Source of the DNA: Haloarculaceae archaeon | GTDB lineage: Archaea; Halobacteriota; Halobacteria; Halobacteriales; Haloarculaceae | NCBI GenBank assembly: GCA_028274885.1 | Contig: JAQCMX010000185.1 | Coordinates: 1-11,702, forward strand | Direction: 5' to 3' | DNA length: 11,702 nucleotides | In this document: positions 1-6,242 of the stretch, in pieces | How positions within the stretch are numbered: the stretch's first letter is position 1 | Layout of the letters: every line of letters begins with the position of its first letter | Program-made: the position numbers and the translations under genes | Notes under the pieces: generated by a model | The model's database searches: none | Seen by the model: only the letters and a program-made list of their open reading frames with translations | Told to the model about the DNA's origin: nothing

Positions 1-1001
1 TTATTGATGGTATCATCGTTGCTCGCCTGTCGTTGAGCGACAACCTGTTGTGCGATTTCCTTTTCAGTAAAGTCGTAGCCCTCTTTTTGAAGGACTTTCG
101 CGGCGTCGAGTCCGCCTCTGTGGGCGCTGTTGGTTTTGTCCTCCTGTGCGATGTACGCCTCCTTGCCGAGGTACTCGGTAAGATCAATCCTCGCACCGTC
201 GACCTGGACGGAGACAAACTGACTGTCGATCGTACCGAGGTCGATCAATACCTTCTCGTCGGCCCGGTCGTAGACGTTGAATTCGACGTTCAGGCCCGAA
301 CCGCTCGTCCCGCCGCCGCTATCGGTGCCGGTACTGGCGTCCTCTCCAGACGTTCTGTTGGACTCACTTCCATCACCATCCGCAACGACGGTTACAGCGT
401 GTTCTGCTCTCGCCTCGCGTCCCATCTGATCGACCACGACTGCCTCGATCAGATACTCCGCCGGAGTAGTGAATGCACGTTCGAACCTGTCGCTCCCGTC
501 CGAGATCCCGTCGTACCGCTGGAACTGCTCGTCGACGTACCAACTGACCAGGTCCGGGTCCTCACCACTGGCCGTTACGGTGAACGTGCCGGTCTGGTCG
601 ACATCGAGGGTCGCGGGTCCCGAAAGCGATACCTCGGGGCCCTCCGGCTCGCGCACCTCGACGTACATCGTGTCCGTCGCAGTCTCTCTGCTTTCCCCGC
701 GGACCCGGACGGTAACCTCGTACTGCCCAATCTGTGATGGCACGAAGCTAGTCGTCACGCAGTCCCGACACGCCGGTTCCATCTCGGTGCCGTCCGGCCG
801 CTCGATCGTCCACTCGTAGCTGCTGATCGAACCATCCGGCGCAACCGAACCGCCCGCATCGAGATACACGTTCGTTCCGCGGTCGACAGTCTGATCCAGT
901 CCTGCGTCGGCAAACGGCCCCGCTGTCGCTGTGACCCCGAGCGTGAGACTTCCGACGACGAACAGGGCTAACACGGTCGTACCCACGAGCGCCCTCCGCA
1001 T
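1..1001 (-). CDS. Secreted PKD-domain protein, 3' end beyond the window
   Basis: Reading the minus strand from the ATG at 1001 gives 333 codons with no stop, running off the left edge, so the C-terminus is missing. An in-frame TGA lies six codons upstream, which fixes this ATG as the first possible ATG. Residues 1-28 look like a Sec signal peptide (MRR, then a hydrophobic core, cleavage near TATA-GP). Residues 29-117 match a PKD fold (ADAGLDQTVD..., then SYEWTI and YEVTVRV). A second Ig-like domain spans about 122-206, followed by a Ser/Thr/Gly/Asp linker (208-236) typical of haloarchaeal surface proteins. From 237 there is a domain I do not recognise, ending in a charged helical stretch. A CRDC motif (Cys78, Cys81) sits in the first domain, which is unusual in an extracellular haloarchaeal protein. 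Likely surface-exposed or cell-wall-associated; partner and function unknown. Confidence 0.85.
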   Translation of the reverse strand, partial: MRRALVGTTVLALFVVGSLTLGVTATAGPFADAGLDQTVDRGTNVYLDAGGSVAPDGSISSYEWTIERPDGTEMEPACRDCVTTSFVPSQIGQYEVTVRVRGESRETATDTMYVEVREPEGPEVSLSGPATLDVDQTGTFTVTASGEDPDLVSWYVDEQFQRYDGISDGSDRFERAFTTPAEYLIEAVVVDQMGREARAEHAVTVVADGDGSESNRTSGEDASTGTDSGGGTSGSGLNVEFNVYDRADEKVLIDLGTIDSQFVSVQVDGARIDLTEYLGKEAYIAQEDKTNSAHRGGLDAAKVLQKEGYDFTEKEIAQQVVAQRQASNDDTIN

Positions 1002-1030
1002 CCTCTGGGCCAGGATTCATGCGTACCCGA

Positions 1031-1040
1031 ATAAAAAGTT
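1031..1040 (-). promoter_or_regulatory. TATA-like element for the PKD protein gene
   Basis: On the minus strand the sequence AACTTTTTAT is centred about 34 nt before the ATG at 1001, which would give a leader of only a few bases. The same T-rich run lies about 60 nt after the trmI stop, so it could equally be a trmI terminator. Assigned on position and AT content only. Confidence 0.4.
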
Positions 1041-1097
1041 ACGCCATCTTCCCCGGCGAGCAAGCACCCCTTCGCGACCTCGTCCCGGTACCGCCGA

Positions 1098-1820
1098 TCA
1101 GGGACGGCGTGCGATTGTCAGATAGCCGGTGTGGCCAACACCGCGGGTCGAGGGCCGCGAACCGCGGTCGTCGAAGTCCATCTCGCGTTGAATCGTCTCG
1201 CGGCTTTCCACGTCTACGAGACCAACGTCTCTGGCGGTCTCGACGACAGTTCGGGAGTCCTCGACAAACGGTGAGTAGACGGCTGCGAACCCACCGGGGG
1301 TGAGTAGGTCCGGAGCTCGCTCGATGACCGCCGCCGCGTCAGCCGTGTCCAGTGTGAGCGCGTCGAACGGGTCGTGCCCGCCGAGGTGTTCGGTCACGTC
1401 TCCAGTCCGCACCTCAACGCGGTCTGTAACCCCCGCGACATCTGTATTTTGACGCGCAATTTCCGCGAACTCCGCGTCGACCTCAAAGCTGAGTACCTCG
1501 GCTCCGGTCCGGGCCATCGCAATCGCCAGGATCCCGGTTCCGGTTCCAGCATCGAGAACGCGGTCGCCGGTCGCAACACCTGTCAGGCCGAGAACGAGCC
1601 CCACGTCGCGTGGCATCATCGGTGCGCCGGTTCGATCCAGGTGGTGAAACAGGTCCGGCAGGCGGAGTTTGCGGGCGATGAAGGCCGTGCCCAGATGTGT
1701 CTCGACGGTTTCTCCGGGTGAAACGTCAGACGGTACCTCCAGCACGCCAAGGTCCGTTTCAAGTCTCTCCCCTGGTGACAGCAGATACTCGCGATCTTCG
1801 TGGACGAACAGGAAGGCCAC
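1098..1820 (-). CDS. trmI: tRNA (adenine-N1)-methyltransferase, TrmI family
   Basis: SAM-dependent methyltransferase expected to make m1A at tRNA positions 58 or 57/58 in the T-loop. The N-terminal small domain (1-60, with EYLLSPGE) is followed by the Rossmann domain: SAM motif I VLDAGTGTG at 88-96, the acidic SAM-binding loop FEVD at 112-115, and the C-terminal signature GVGHTGYLTIARR at 227-239. At 240 aa the length is normal for archaeal TrmI. I chose the GTG at 1820, one base after the NAC stop (TAA 1824-1822), because GGAG lies 5 nt upstream and family homology begins there. The reading frame stays open much further upstream, but only inside the NAC gene. The catalytic-loop region reads TLDTADA (156-162) where many family members have an Asp-Leu-Pro type motif. 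Translationally coupled to NAC. Confidence 0.92.
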   Translation of the reverse strand: MAFLFVHEDREYLLSPGERLETDLGVLEVPSDVSPGETVETHLGTAFIARKLRLPDLFHHLDRTGAPMMPRDVGLVLGLTGVATGDRVLDAGTGTGILAIAMARTGAEVLSFEVDAEFAEIARQNTDVAGVTDRVEVRTGDVTEHLGGHDPFDALTLDTADAAAVIERAPDLLTPGGFAAVYSPFVEDSRTVVETARDVGLVDVESRETIQREMDFDDRGSRPSTRGVGHTGYLTIARRP

Positions 1821-1821
1821 G

Positions 1822-2202
1822 TTACTCCAATCTGTCGACGGCAGCAGCAAGATCCCCGTCTGTTGTCTCGAGTGCTTCCCGTGCTGCCGATTCGCTTGCG
1901 CCCGTCCGCTGGGCGACCAGGTCGACATCCCCCTGTGGAATGGCCTCCTCCCCGTCGTCGGTCTCAGCTTCGACCTCGCCGGTTCCCGGTTCGCGCGTCT
2001 CGGGCGTGCCGACGATATTGTACGTCTCCTGACCTTGTGCGCCCATTCGTTGGACATCAGCGTCTGTAAACACCAGCGTCTCGTCGCTCGTTTTGATGAT
2101 GACCTCTTCGGCGTCGATTTCGTCGATATCGATACCCATCTGCTCCATCATCTGTTGCATCTTGTTAGGGTCGAGTCCGCCACCGCCGCCTCTTCCAAAC
2201 AT
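1822..2202 (-). CDS. nac: Nascent polypeptide-associated complex protein (archaeal NAC)
   Basis: Archaeal NAC forms a homodimer that binds ribosomes near the exit tunnel and contacts emerging polypeptides. The 126-residue protein has a glycine-rich start (MFGRGGGGGLDPNKM), a helix with MQQMMEQMGID, the NAC beta-barrel at about 28-66 (EEVIIKTSDETLVFTDADV), an acidic linker (70-90) and a C-terminal UBA domain (about 88-126, DVDLVAQRTGASESAAREAL). This is the standard archaeal architecture and length. The start is set at MFGRG because homologues begin there; nine codons upstream could also be read but lack family similarity. It is followed one base later by trmI, so the two are co-transcribed. 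PUA and NYN genes lie upstream on the same strand, 80 nt away. Confidence 0.95.
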   Translation of the reverse strand: MFGRGGGGGLDPNKMQQMMEQMGIDIDEIDAEEVIIKTSDETLVFTDADVQRMGAQGQETYNIVGTPETREPGTGEVEAETDDGEEAIPQGDVDLVAQRTGASESAAREALETTDGDLAAAVDRLE

Positions 2203-2225
2203 ACCCACTGATTTACCCCTCGTGG

Positions 2226-2232
2226 TCAAAAG
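2226..2232 (-). promoter_or_regulatory. TATA-like CTTTTGA upstream of nac
   Basis: CTTTTGA on the minus strand is centred 27 nt before the nac ATG, the distance expected for a leaderless transcript. The identical heptamer stands at the same distance before the NYN gene. It deviates from the usual haloarchaeal TTTAWA box, so this is a suggestion only. Confidence 0.35.
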
Positions 2233-2282
2233 ACCTGCGCTACCACTGTCGCCCGACGACCAATCTTCAGCGACGCCAGGGG

Positions 2283-2747
2283 CTACTCGGGGGCACCGTG
2301 GCGCACCTTGACTGCCATTCCGGTACCGAACGTCTCCATCCCACTGCCTGAGAGCACTGCCCGCCCGACACCGAGCAACGACCCGTCGGAGTGCTCGATG
2401 ATAACCTCGTCGCGCGGGCGGATCGTCCTGTCAGTGGCGAGGACGAACTTCGCAAAGACGTTTCGCCCCTCGCGGATGTACGGCTCGCTCTCCGAACCAA
2501 CCGTGACGCGATAGCCCTCGTCGAACCCATCCTGCAGGCGTCGCGCCCCAGCCAGCCCGAGACGAAAGCGGCCATCGGTTCCGTAGGTTGCCAGTCGTTG
2601 GTGTCGGAGCTTGATCTGACGGGGTCGTCCGGAGTTCGTTCGTGTGATCGAAAGCTCCTCGGATCCGTTGGGAAACAGTACGTCACCGACACCGACACCA
2701 AACTGGTAGTCCGCAATCGTCCGCAGCGCCGGTACACCCATCGTCAT
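2283..2747 (-). CDS. PUA domain-containing archaeal protein (putative RNA-binding)
   Basis: 154-residue protein. The C-terminal half (about 72-152) is a PUA domain: SEPYIREGRNVFAKFV, RPRDEVIIEHSDGSLLGVGRA, and the terminal GTGMAVKVRHG strand. PUA domains bind structured RNA in archaeosine transglycosylases and pseudouridine synthases. The N-terminal part (1-70, LRTIADYQFGVGVGDVLFP) is the conserved archaeal pre-PUA region seen in stand-alone members of this family; no catalytic domain is present. Its ATG overlaps the stop of the NYN gene by four bases (ATGA, 2747-2744), so the two are translated from one message. The exact RNA target is unknown. A second ATG two codons in (MTMG) is an alternative start. 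Confidence 0.9.
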   Translation of the reverse strand: MTMGVPALRTIADYQFGVGVGDVLFPNGSEELSITRTNSGRPRQIKLRHQRLATYGTDGRFRLGLAGARRLQDGFDEGYRVTVGSESEPYIREGRNVFAKFVLATDRTIRPRDEVIIEHSDGSLLGVGRAVLSGSGMETFGTGMAVKVRHGAPE

Positions 2748-3241
2748 AGCAGGAACCTGTCTGACCGTCCGCTCATGTTGGTAAACTCGTCGGCGGCGCC
2801 GATCAGTTCCTCGGATGTCGAACTCTCAAAACAGTAAACCTCGACGCGGACACCCATGTGCTGCAGGTGGCGACACAGGCGCGTGAAGTCCCCGTCGCCG
2901 GTACAGAGGGCGATGGAGTCGACGTGATTTGCCAGTGTGACCGCATCGAGGCTCAGTCCCACATCCCAGTCTGCTTTCTTCGAGCCGTCGGGAAACGTCT
3001 GGATGTCTTTGATATGGGTCTCGAAGCCGATATCAACGAGTGCGTCGAAGAAGCTCTCCTCTTCCGGTGCGTCAGCACGAATAACGTAGGCGATCGCACG
3101 CGTCAACTCCCGGCCCGAGACTGCTTCCTCCAGTAGCGCCGCGTAGTCGATGTTGCGGGAGTACATGCTCTGGGCCGAATGATAGAGGTTCTGTGAATCC
3201 GCGAGAACCGCAATCCGCTGGCCGGGGTGGATCTCACTCAT
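2744..3241 (-). CDS. NYN domain protein (LabA/DUF88-like, putative RNase)
   Basis: 165-residue single-domain protein of the PIN-like NYN superfamily, whose members are metal-dependent RNases or derived RNA-binding proteins. Acidic residues fit the active site: Asp15 and Asn18 in ADSQNLY, Asp91 and Asp93 in KKADWDVGLSLDA, and Asp116 and Asp118 in CTGDGDFTRL. The surrounding pattern (IALCTGDGDF, then MGVRVEVYCFES) is typical of LabA-type proteins. The start is the ATG of MSEIHPGQ; an in-frame TTG nine codons upstream is less likely. It overlaps the PUA gene by 4 nt, suggesting that nuclease and RNA-binding protein work together. Expected cytoplasmic; substrate unknown. Confidence 0.9.
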   Translation of the reverse strand: MSEIHPGQRIAVLADSQNLYHSAQSMYSRNIDYAALLEEAVSGRELTRAIAYVIRADAPEEESFFDALVDIGFETHIKDIQTFPDGSKKADWDVGLSLDAVTLANHVDSIALCTGDGDFTRLCRHLQHMGVRVEVYCFESSTSEELIGAADEFTNMSGRSDRFLL

Positions 3242-3264
3242 TACACCAGTTTTAATAGCCCATC

Positions 3265-3271
3265 TCAAAAG
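3265..3271 (-). promoter_or_regulatory. TATA-like CTTTTGA upstream of the NYN gene
   Basis: CTTTTGA is centred 27 nt before the ATG at 3241, the same element and spacing as before nac. A second AT-rich run (TATTAAAA, minus strand, 3257-3250) is only about 13 nt from the ATG, too close for a normal TATA box for this start. The htpX-NYN gap is 71 nt, so the NYN gene could have its own promoter or be read through from htpX. Confidence 0.35.
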
Positions 3272-3312
3272 AGTTTGTCACTTGGCGTGCAAGGCCCCCT
3301 GTACCGGGACGA

Positions 3313-4167
3313 CTACCAGGAACGCAGACGACTGATGCGCTCCTCGGTCGGCGGGTGCGTCGAGAAGATCTTCTGGAGCGCGCCGCTTGCGCTACCGAAT
3401 ATACAGAGGGCATTGACCGTCTCTTCGCCCTCCATCTCCTTGCCTTTCGCGCCGGAACTGATCTTCTCTAAGGCGCGCGCCATCGCTTCGGGGTTTCGGG
3501 TGTACTCCGCGGCGTCCGAATCGGCCACGAACTCCCGGTACCGGGAGATCGCCATCACGAAGATCATCACGATCATCTGGGCGATGGTGCCGAGGATCAT
3601 CCCTGCAAAGTAGGTGCCAATGTTGCGATCCCCACCGAGGATGTACGCCCACTGGACGACGATACCGACCATCGACGCGATCGACTGACCGAGCACCATG
3701 ATCACCACGTCGCGGTTCTTGATGTGAGCGAGCTCGTGGGCGATAACACCCTCGAGTTCGTCGTGTTCTAGCAGGTCGATGATTTCGTGCGAGATTACGA
3801 CGACGCCCGCCTTCTTTCGACCCACTGCGAACGCGTTTGGAACCCCCATGTCCGCCACCATCAGACGGGGTTTGTCGATGCCCATCTCCTGGCAAAGCTG
3901 TTCTGTCGATTGGTGGATTCGCCCGTAGTCGTAGCGTCCCTCTGCCCGTTCCGGCATATCCTCTGCACCGACGCTTCTGAGTGCCGCCCACTTCCCGAAC
4001 TTGTACTGAAAGCCCACGAAGCCAACGCTGCCGAGCAGGAGGAGGGCAAGGATCGTCGTTCCTGTGCCAAACTGCCACATTACCGCGCCGGCGAGTGCCG
4101 CATAGAAGCCAAATAGAATGCTCCCTGCGGCCAGCATTCGGAGCTTGAGACCGTTGTGTCCAACCAT
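3313..4167 (-). CDS. htpX: HtpX family membrane zinc metalloprotease (M48)
   Basis: 284-residue integral membrane protease that degrades damaged or misfolded membrane proteins. Two transmembrane helices lie at about 11-32 and 37-54, and two more at about 155-175 and 183-207. The zinc site is HELAH (His144, Glu145, His148), with the third ligand probably Glu212 in SRYREFVADSDAAEY. PNAFAVGR (110-117) and the C-terminal FSTHPPTEERISRL (268-281) are M48B hallmarks. All catalytic residues are present, so it should be active. I placed the start at MVGHNGLKLRM; 17 further in-frame codons upstream lack family similarity and overlap the likely promoter. It is the first gene of the minus-strand series and divergent from dapA. 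Its neighbours give no specific hint of substrate. Confidence 0.95.
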   Translation of the reverse strand: MVGHNGLKLRMLAAGSILFGFYAALAGAVMWQFGTGTTILALLLLGSVGFVGFQYKFGKWAALRSVGAEDMPERAEGRYDYGRIHQSTEQLCQEMGIDKPRLMVADMGVPNAFAVGRKKAGVVVISHEIIDLLEHDELEGVIAHELAHIKNRDVVIMVLGQSIASMVGIVVQWAYILGGDRNIGTYFAGMILGTIAQMIVMIFVMAISRYREFVADSDAAEYTRNPEAMARALEKISSGAKGKEMEGEETVNALCIFGSASGALQKIFSTHPPTEERISRLRSW

Positions 4168-4193
4168 ATCAACAGATACTACGGCATCACTAC

Positions 4194-4206
4194 TCAAAAA
4201 GTAAAC
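4194..4206 (-). promoter_or_regulatory. Candidate htpX promoter element
   Basis: On the minus strand GTTTACTTTTTGA lies 27-39 nt before the ATG at 4167. A TATA element here would place transcription start within about ten bases of that ATG. This supports the shorter HtpX reading. Its end (CTTTTTGA) resembles the element before NYN and nac. Confidence 0.45.
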
Positions 4207-4307
4207 GTTTCGTGTCACTTACTTGCACTGACGGCGCCGACAGGGCTTTTCGCTTCTATCCTCCAGAAGCCACAACATCTAAGTTCACGCTGATTAGTTT
4301 GACAGGT

Positions 4308-4379
4308 ATGAAAACTACCAGAGGTGCATTCGGGGCGGCCGGGTCGGGTTGCCGTGCGTTCCGCAAACGCAAAGCATAA
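4308..4379 (+). CDS. Possible 23-aa leader peptide upstream of dapA
   Basis: ATG at 4308 opens a short frame ending at TAA 4377-4379. The product begins MKTTRGAFGAAGSG, contains one Cys, and ends RKRKA. Its lysine and arginine codons cluster at the end (CGC AAA CGC AAA). A weak TATA-like CTAAGT is centred about 27 nt before the ATG. Sitting before a lysine-biosynthesis gene, it could be a leader peptide sensing lysine supply, but ribosome-mediated attenuation is not established for haloarchaea. It may be a chance ORF. I recognise no family. Confidence 0.22.
   Translation: MKTTRGAFGAAGSGCRAFRKRKA
4355..4371 (+). repeat. Short hairpin in the dapA leader
   Basis: TGCGTT (4355-4360) and AACGCA (4366-4371) are perfect complements around a 5-nt loop CCGCA. 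The hairpin covers the last codons of the possible 23-aa ORF. A six-base stem could be chance. Confidence 0.4.
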
Positions 4380-4423
4380 TCCAGGCTCGTGGCGGCCGTG
4401 GCGCTGCTGTCACTGGTCATCCG

Positions 4424-4429
4424 TTTTTT
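4424..4429 (+). terminator. T6 tract in the dapA leader
   Basis: Six consecutive T follow GC-rich DNA (4381-4416) in which CCAG (4381-4384) and CTGG (4413-4416) can pair. Archaeal polymerase can stop at U-runs, so a short transcript from about 4305 could end here, before dapA. Position-based suggestion only. Confidence 0.3.
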
Positions 4430-4453
4430 GTTCCTGAACCGCTGTGTGTTCAC

Positions 4454-4481
4454 CCATTGGCCCACACGTGGGAACCGATGG
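4454..4481 (+). promoter_or_regulatory. Imperfect inverted repeat upstream of dapA (operator or RNA hairpin)
   Basis: CCATTGG-CCCAC (4454-4465) faces GTGGG-AA-CCGATGG (4468-4481). Outer arms are complementary at six of seven positions, inner arms at five of five, with an AA bulge and a two-base centre. In plus-strand RNA the single outer mismatch (T4458/G4477) becomes a U-G wobble, so the hairpin would be 7 bp, bulge, 4 bp and a CACG loop. Lying about 25 nt before the TATA-like element, it could also be a site for a dimeric regulator such as an Lrp-type protein. Confidence 0.55.
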
Positions 4482-4504
4482 ACACAAACACACGAGAATC
4501 GACG

Positions 4505-4511
4505 TTAGATA
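4505..4511 (+). promoter_or_regulatory. TATA-like element for dapA
   Basis: TTAGATA is centred about 24 nt before the dapA ATG at 4532, which would give a leaderless or near-leaderless message. It is a weak match to the haloarchaeal consensus, and a longer transcript from near 4305 is an alternative. Confidence 0.4.
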
Positions 4512-4531
4512 CAACAGTGAATACCCCAACG

Positions 4532-5437
4532 ATGACAGACTCAGACACCTTCGCAGGCGTGTACCCCGCGATGTGCACGCCATTTCACCAAGATGGCAGT
4601 ATCGATTACGAAACACTCCACGAGGACGCCAGGCGGCTTGCCGAGGCGGGGGTCGACGGCCTCGTTCCGATGGGTTCGACAGGCGAATCCGCGACCGTCA
4701 CCCACGACGAACACGTCGAGGTTATCGAGGCTGTGGTCGAGGCCGTCGACATCCCGGTAATCGGTGGCAGCGGTTCGAACAACACCGACGAGGCCCTCTC
4801 GCTCTCCAAGCGCGCAGCCGCGGCGGGCGCGGATGGCCTCTTGCTCATTTCGCCGTACTACAACAAACCGGAACAGCGTGGCCTCCGCGAGCACTACGAG
4901 ACAATCGCCGACGAGGTCGACGTCCCGCAGATCGTCTACAACGTGCCATCGCGGACGGGACAAAATATTGCGGCAGACACGGTCGTCGAACTCGCAAGCC
5001 ACGAGAACATCCAGGGGTACAAGGCCGCAAGCGGTGACCTCAACCAGATCAGCGAGATCGCAGAACGCACGCGCGAGGAGTCATTCGGCGTACTCTCGGG
5101 CAACGATGGCGAGACGCTTCCGATCCTCTCGGTCGGCGGGAGGGGCTGTATCAGCGTCGCCGCCAACGTCGAACCCGAACGCATGCGTGACCTCGTCTGG
5201 TCAGCACTCGAGGGCGACCACCAGAGAGCACGCCAGCGCCACCACGAGCTTGGGCCACTGTTTCGTGCCCTGTTCTGGGAGACGAACCCGATTCCGGTCA
5301 AGGCGGCGATGGAGATTCGTGGCTACGGTCCCGGGCGGTTGCGGTCGCCACTCACGGAGATTACCCCACAGGACCGGGACCGTCTTGCCGACCTACTCGC
5401 CGAGTACGAGGAGCCGATCGAGGTCGAAACACGATGA
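4532..5437 (+). CDS. dapA: 4-hydroxy-tetrahydrodipicolinate synthase
   Basis: DapA condenses pyruvate with aspartate semialdehyde, the first committed step of diaminopimelate/lysine synthesis, in the cytoplasm. The 301-residue TIM-barrel has the family features in order: GVYPAMCTPF (9-18), GSTGES with Thr50 (48-53), YNVPSRTG with Tyr136 of the proton relay and Arg141 (substrate carboxylate), and the Schiff-base Lys164 in GYKAASGDL. GVLSGND and NPIPVKAAM follow at 187-192 and 252-260. The length is normal. Start ATG 4532 (MTDSDTFAG) matches the family start; ATG 4478 in the same frame would add 18 residues without similarity and lies inside the inverted repeat. It overlaps dapB by ATGA, so the two are coupled. 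Related aldolases of the family (keto-deoxy-sugar, N-acetylneuraminate) are less likely because dapB follows. Confidence 0.95.
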   Translation: MTDSDTFAGVYPAMCTPFHQDGSIDYETLHEDARRLAEAGVDGLVPMGSTGESATVTHDEHVEVIEAVVEAVDIPVIGGSGSNNTDEALSLSKRAAAAGADGLLLISPYYNKPEQRGLREHYETIADEVDVPQIVYNVPSRTGQNIAADTVVELASHENIQGYKAASGDLNQISEIAERTREESFGVLSGNDGETLPILSVGGRGCISVAANVEPERMRDLVWSALEGDHQRARQRHHELGPLFRALFWETNPIPVKAAMEIRGYGPGRLRSPLTEITPQDRDRLADLLAEYEEPIEVETR

Positions 5438-6207
5438 CATCCGGAACGGCCACCACACTGTGTATCAGCGGTGTCTCGGGTCAGATGGGACGGACTGTTC
5501 TGGAAACGGCCAGCGAGCGGGAAGAAACGACCGTCGCATTCGGGATCGCGGTCAACCCGCCGGACCTTGCTATCCCGGTGTACACGCCCGACGAGCAAGC
5601 CACCGCCCTCGCAGAACACGACCCCGACGTCGTTGTTGATTTCACGCTGCCCGAGGCCACGACTGCTCTCGCCCAGGCTTGCGCTCAGGCGGCCGTCCCG
5701 CTTGTAGTCGGCACCACCGGCTTCGAGGACGACGAACTGTCGGTCCTGCAAGAGGTGAGTTCGACCGTCCCGCTTCTGAAAGCGACGAACTTCTCCCGGG
5801 GCATCCAGGCACTTCTGCGGGCACTCGGTCCTGCGCTCGAGGCGCTTCCGGACTACGATGTCGAGGTTCTCGAGACCCATCATAATAAAAAAGTTGACGC
5901 GCCCAGTGGGACCGCGAAGTCGATTCTCGAGGAGATTGCAACCGACCGTGAGTTCGATACCGTCCCGGGACGTGAAGGGATCCAGCCCCGCGAGGACGGT
6001 GAGGTCGGTATGATGGTCAGGCGAGCGGGGGATGTCCGTGGCGAACACGAAGTTTTGCTGGCGGACAACGATGAGGTACTCACACTCACACACCGTGCGG
6101 AAGACCGCGGCGTGTTCGCCGCTGGTGCGCTTGATTCGGCCGTCTGGCTGGTCGAACGCGAACCGGGCTGGTACGACTTCGGGGATGTCGTGAGCGATCA
6201 GTCCTAA
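5434..6207 (+). CDS. dapB: 4-hydroxy-tetrahydrodipicolinate reductase
   Basis: DapB reduces the DapA product with NAD(P)H to tetrahydrodipicolinate. The N-terminal Rossmann fold has GVSGQMGR (13-20), a degenerate glycine motif ending in the usual GR. GTTG (93-96) and TNFSRGI (118-124) match the cofactor and substrate regions. The catalytic stretch is EVLETHHNKKVDAPSGTA (144-161), with His149, His150 and Lys153 aligned with the HHxxK of characterised enzymes, followed by RAGDVRGEH (197-205). The protein has 257 residues, slightly short of the roughly 270 of bacterial DapB. The start ATG overlaps the dapA stop by four bases. No dapD, dapE or lysA follows here; the next gene converges from the other strand, so the remaining pathway genes must be elsewhere. 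Confidence 0.95.
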   Translation: MTSGTATTLCISGVSGQMGRTVLETASEREETTVAFGIAVNPPDLAIPVYTPDEQATALAEHDPDVVVDFTLPEATTALAQACAQAAVPLVVGTTGFEDDELSVLQEVSSTVPLLKATNFSRGIQALLRALGPALEALPDYDVEVLETHHNKKVDAPSGTAKSILEEIATDREFDTVPGREGIQPREDGEVGMMVRRAGDVRGEHEVLLADNDEVLTLTHRAEDRGVFAAGALDSAVWLVEREPGWYDFGDVVSDQS

Positions 6208-6220
6208 GACAGTTCAAAAG

Positions 6221-6240
6221 TAGCCGGCGGCGCTGTTTTT
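6221..6240 (+). terminator. Probable dapAB terminator
   Basis: A GC-rich stretch (AGCCGGCGGCGCT) is followed by T5 at 6236-6240, 29 nt after the dapB stop in the convergent dapB/subunit IV gap. On the minus strand CTACTTTTGAA in the same gap may serve the oxidase operon. Confidence 0.45.
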
Positions 6241-6242
6241 GT

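Larger units (their letters stand above)
4168..4531. other. Divergent intergenic region htpX/dapA (364 nt)
   Basis: This stretch has no established gene. Near htpX it holds that gene's promoter element. GGCTT (4244-4248) and AAGCC (4267-4271) could form a short stem. Towards dapA it holds a possible 23-codon ORF (4308-4379), a small hairpin (4355-4371), a T6 tract (4424-4429), a long imperfect inverted repeat (4454-4481) and a TATA-like element (4505-4511). I looked for a tRNA (T-loop GGTTCGA pattern, acceptor stem) and found none. The dapA frame is open back to 4349, but family similarity begins only at 4532. Confidence 0.7.

Noticed and set aside
33..737. 234-codon plus-strand open frame
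   Set aside because: Antisense to the PKD-protein frame, which has a signal peptide and recognisable domains; the plus-strand product has no family features.
748..1020. Minus-strand open frame starting at ATG 1020
   Set aside because: Out of frame with the PKD protein; Arg-rich composition typical of a GC-rich shadow frame.
1821..2057. 79-residue N-terminal extension of TrmI
   Set aside because: Lies out of frame inside the NAC coding region; GTG 1820 with a ribosome-binding site fits better.
4305..4430. tRNA gene upstream of dapA
   Set aside because: No T-loop consensus, no 7-bp acceptor stem and no anticodon arm could be drawn.
4349..4531. N-terminal extension of DapA by 61 residues
   Set aside because: The extension has no family similarity and runs through the inverted repeat and TATA-like element; ATG 4532 matches the family start.
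5323..6093. 256-codon minus-strand open frame opposite dapB
   Set aside because: Fully antisense to dapB, whose catalytic motifs are clear; no motifs in the antisense product.
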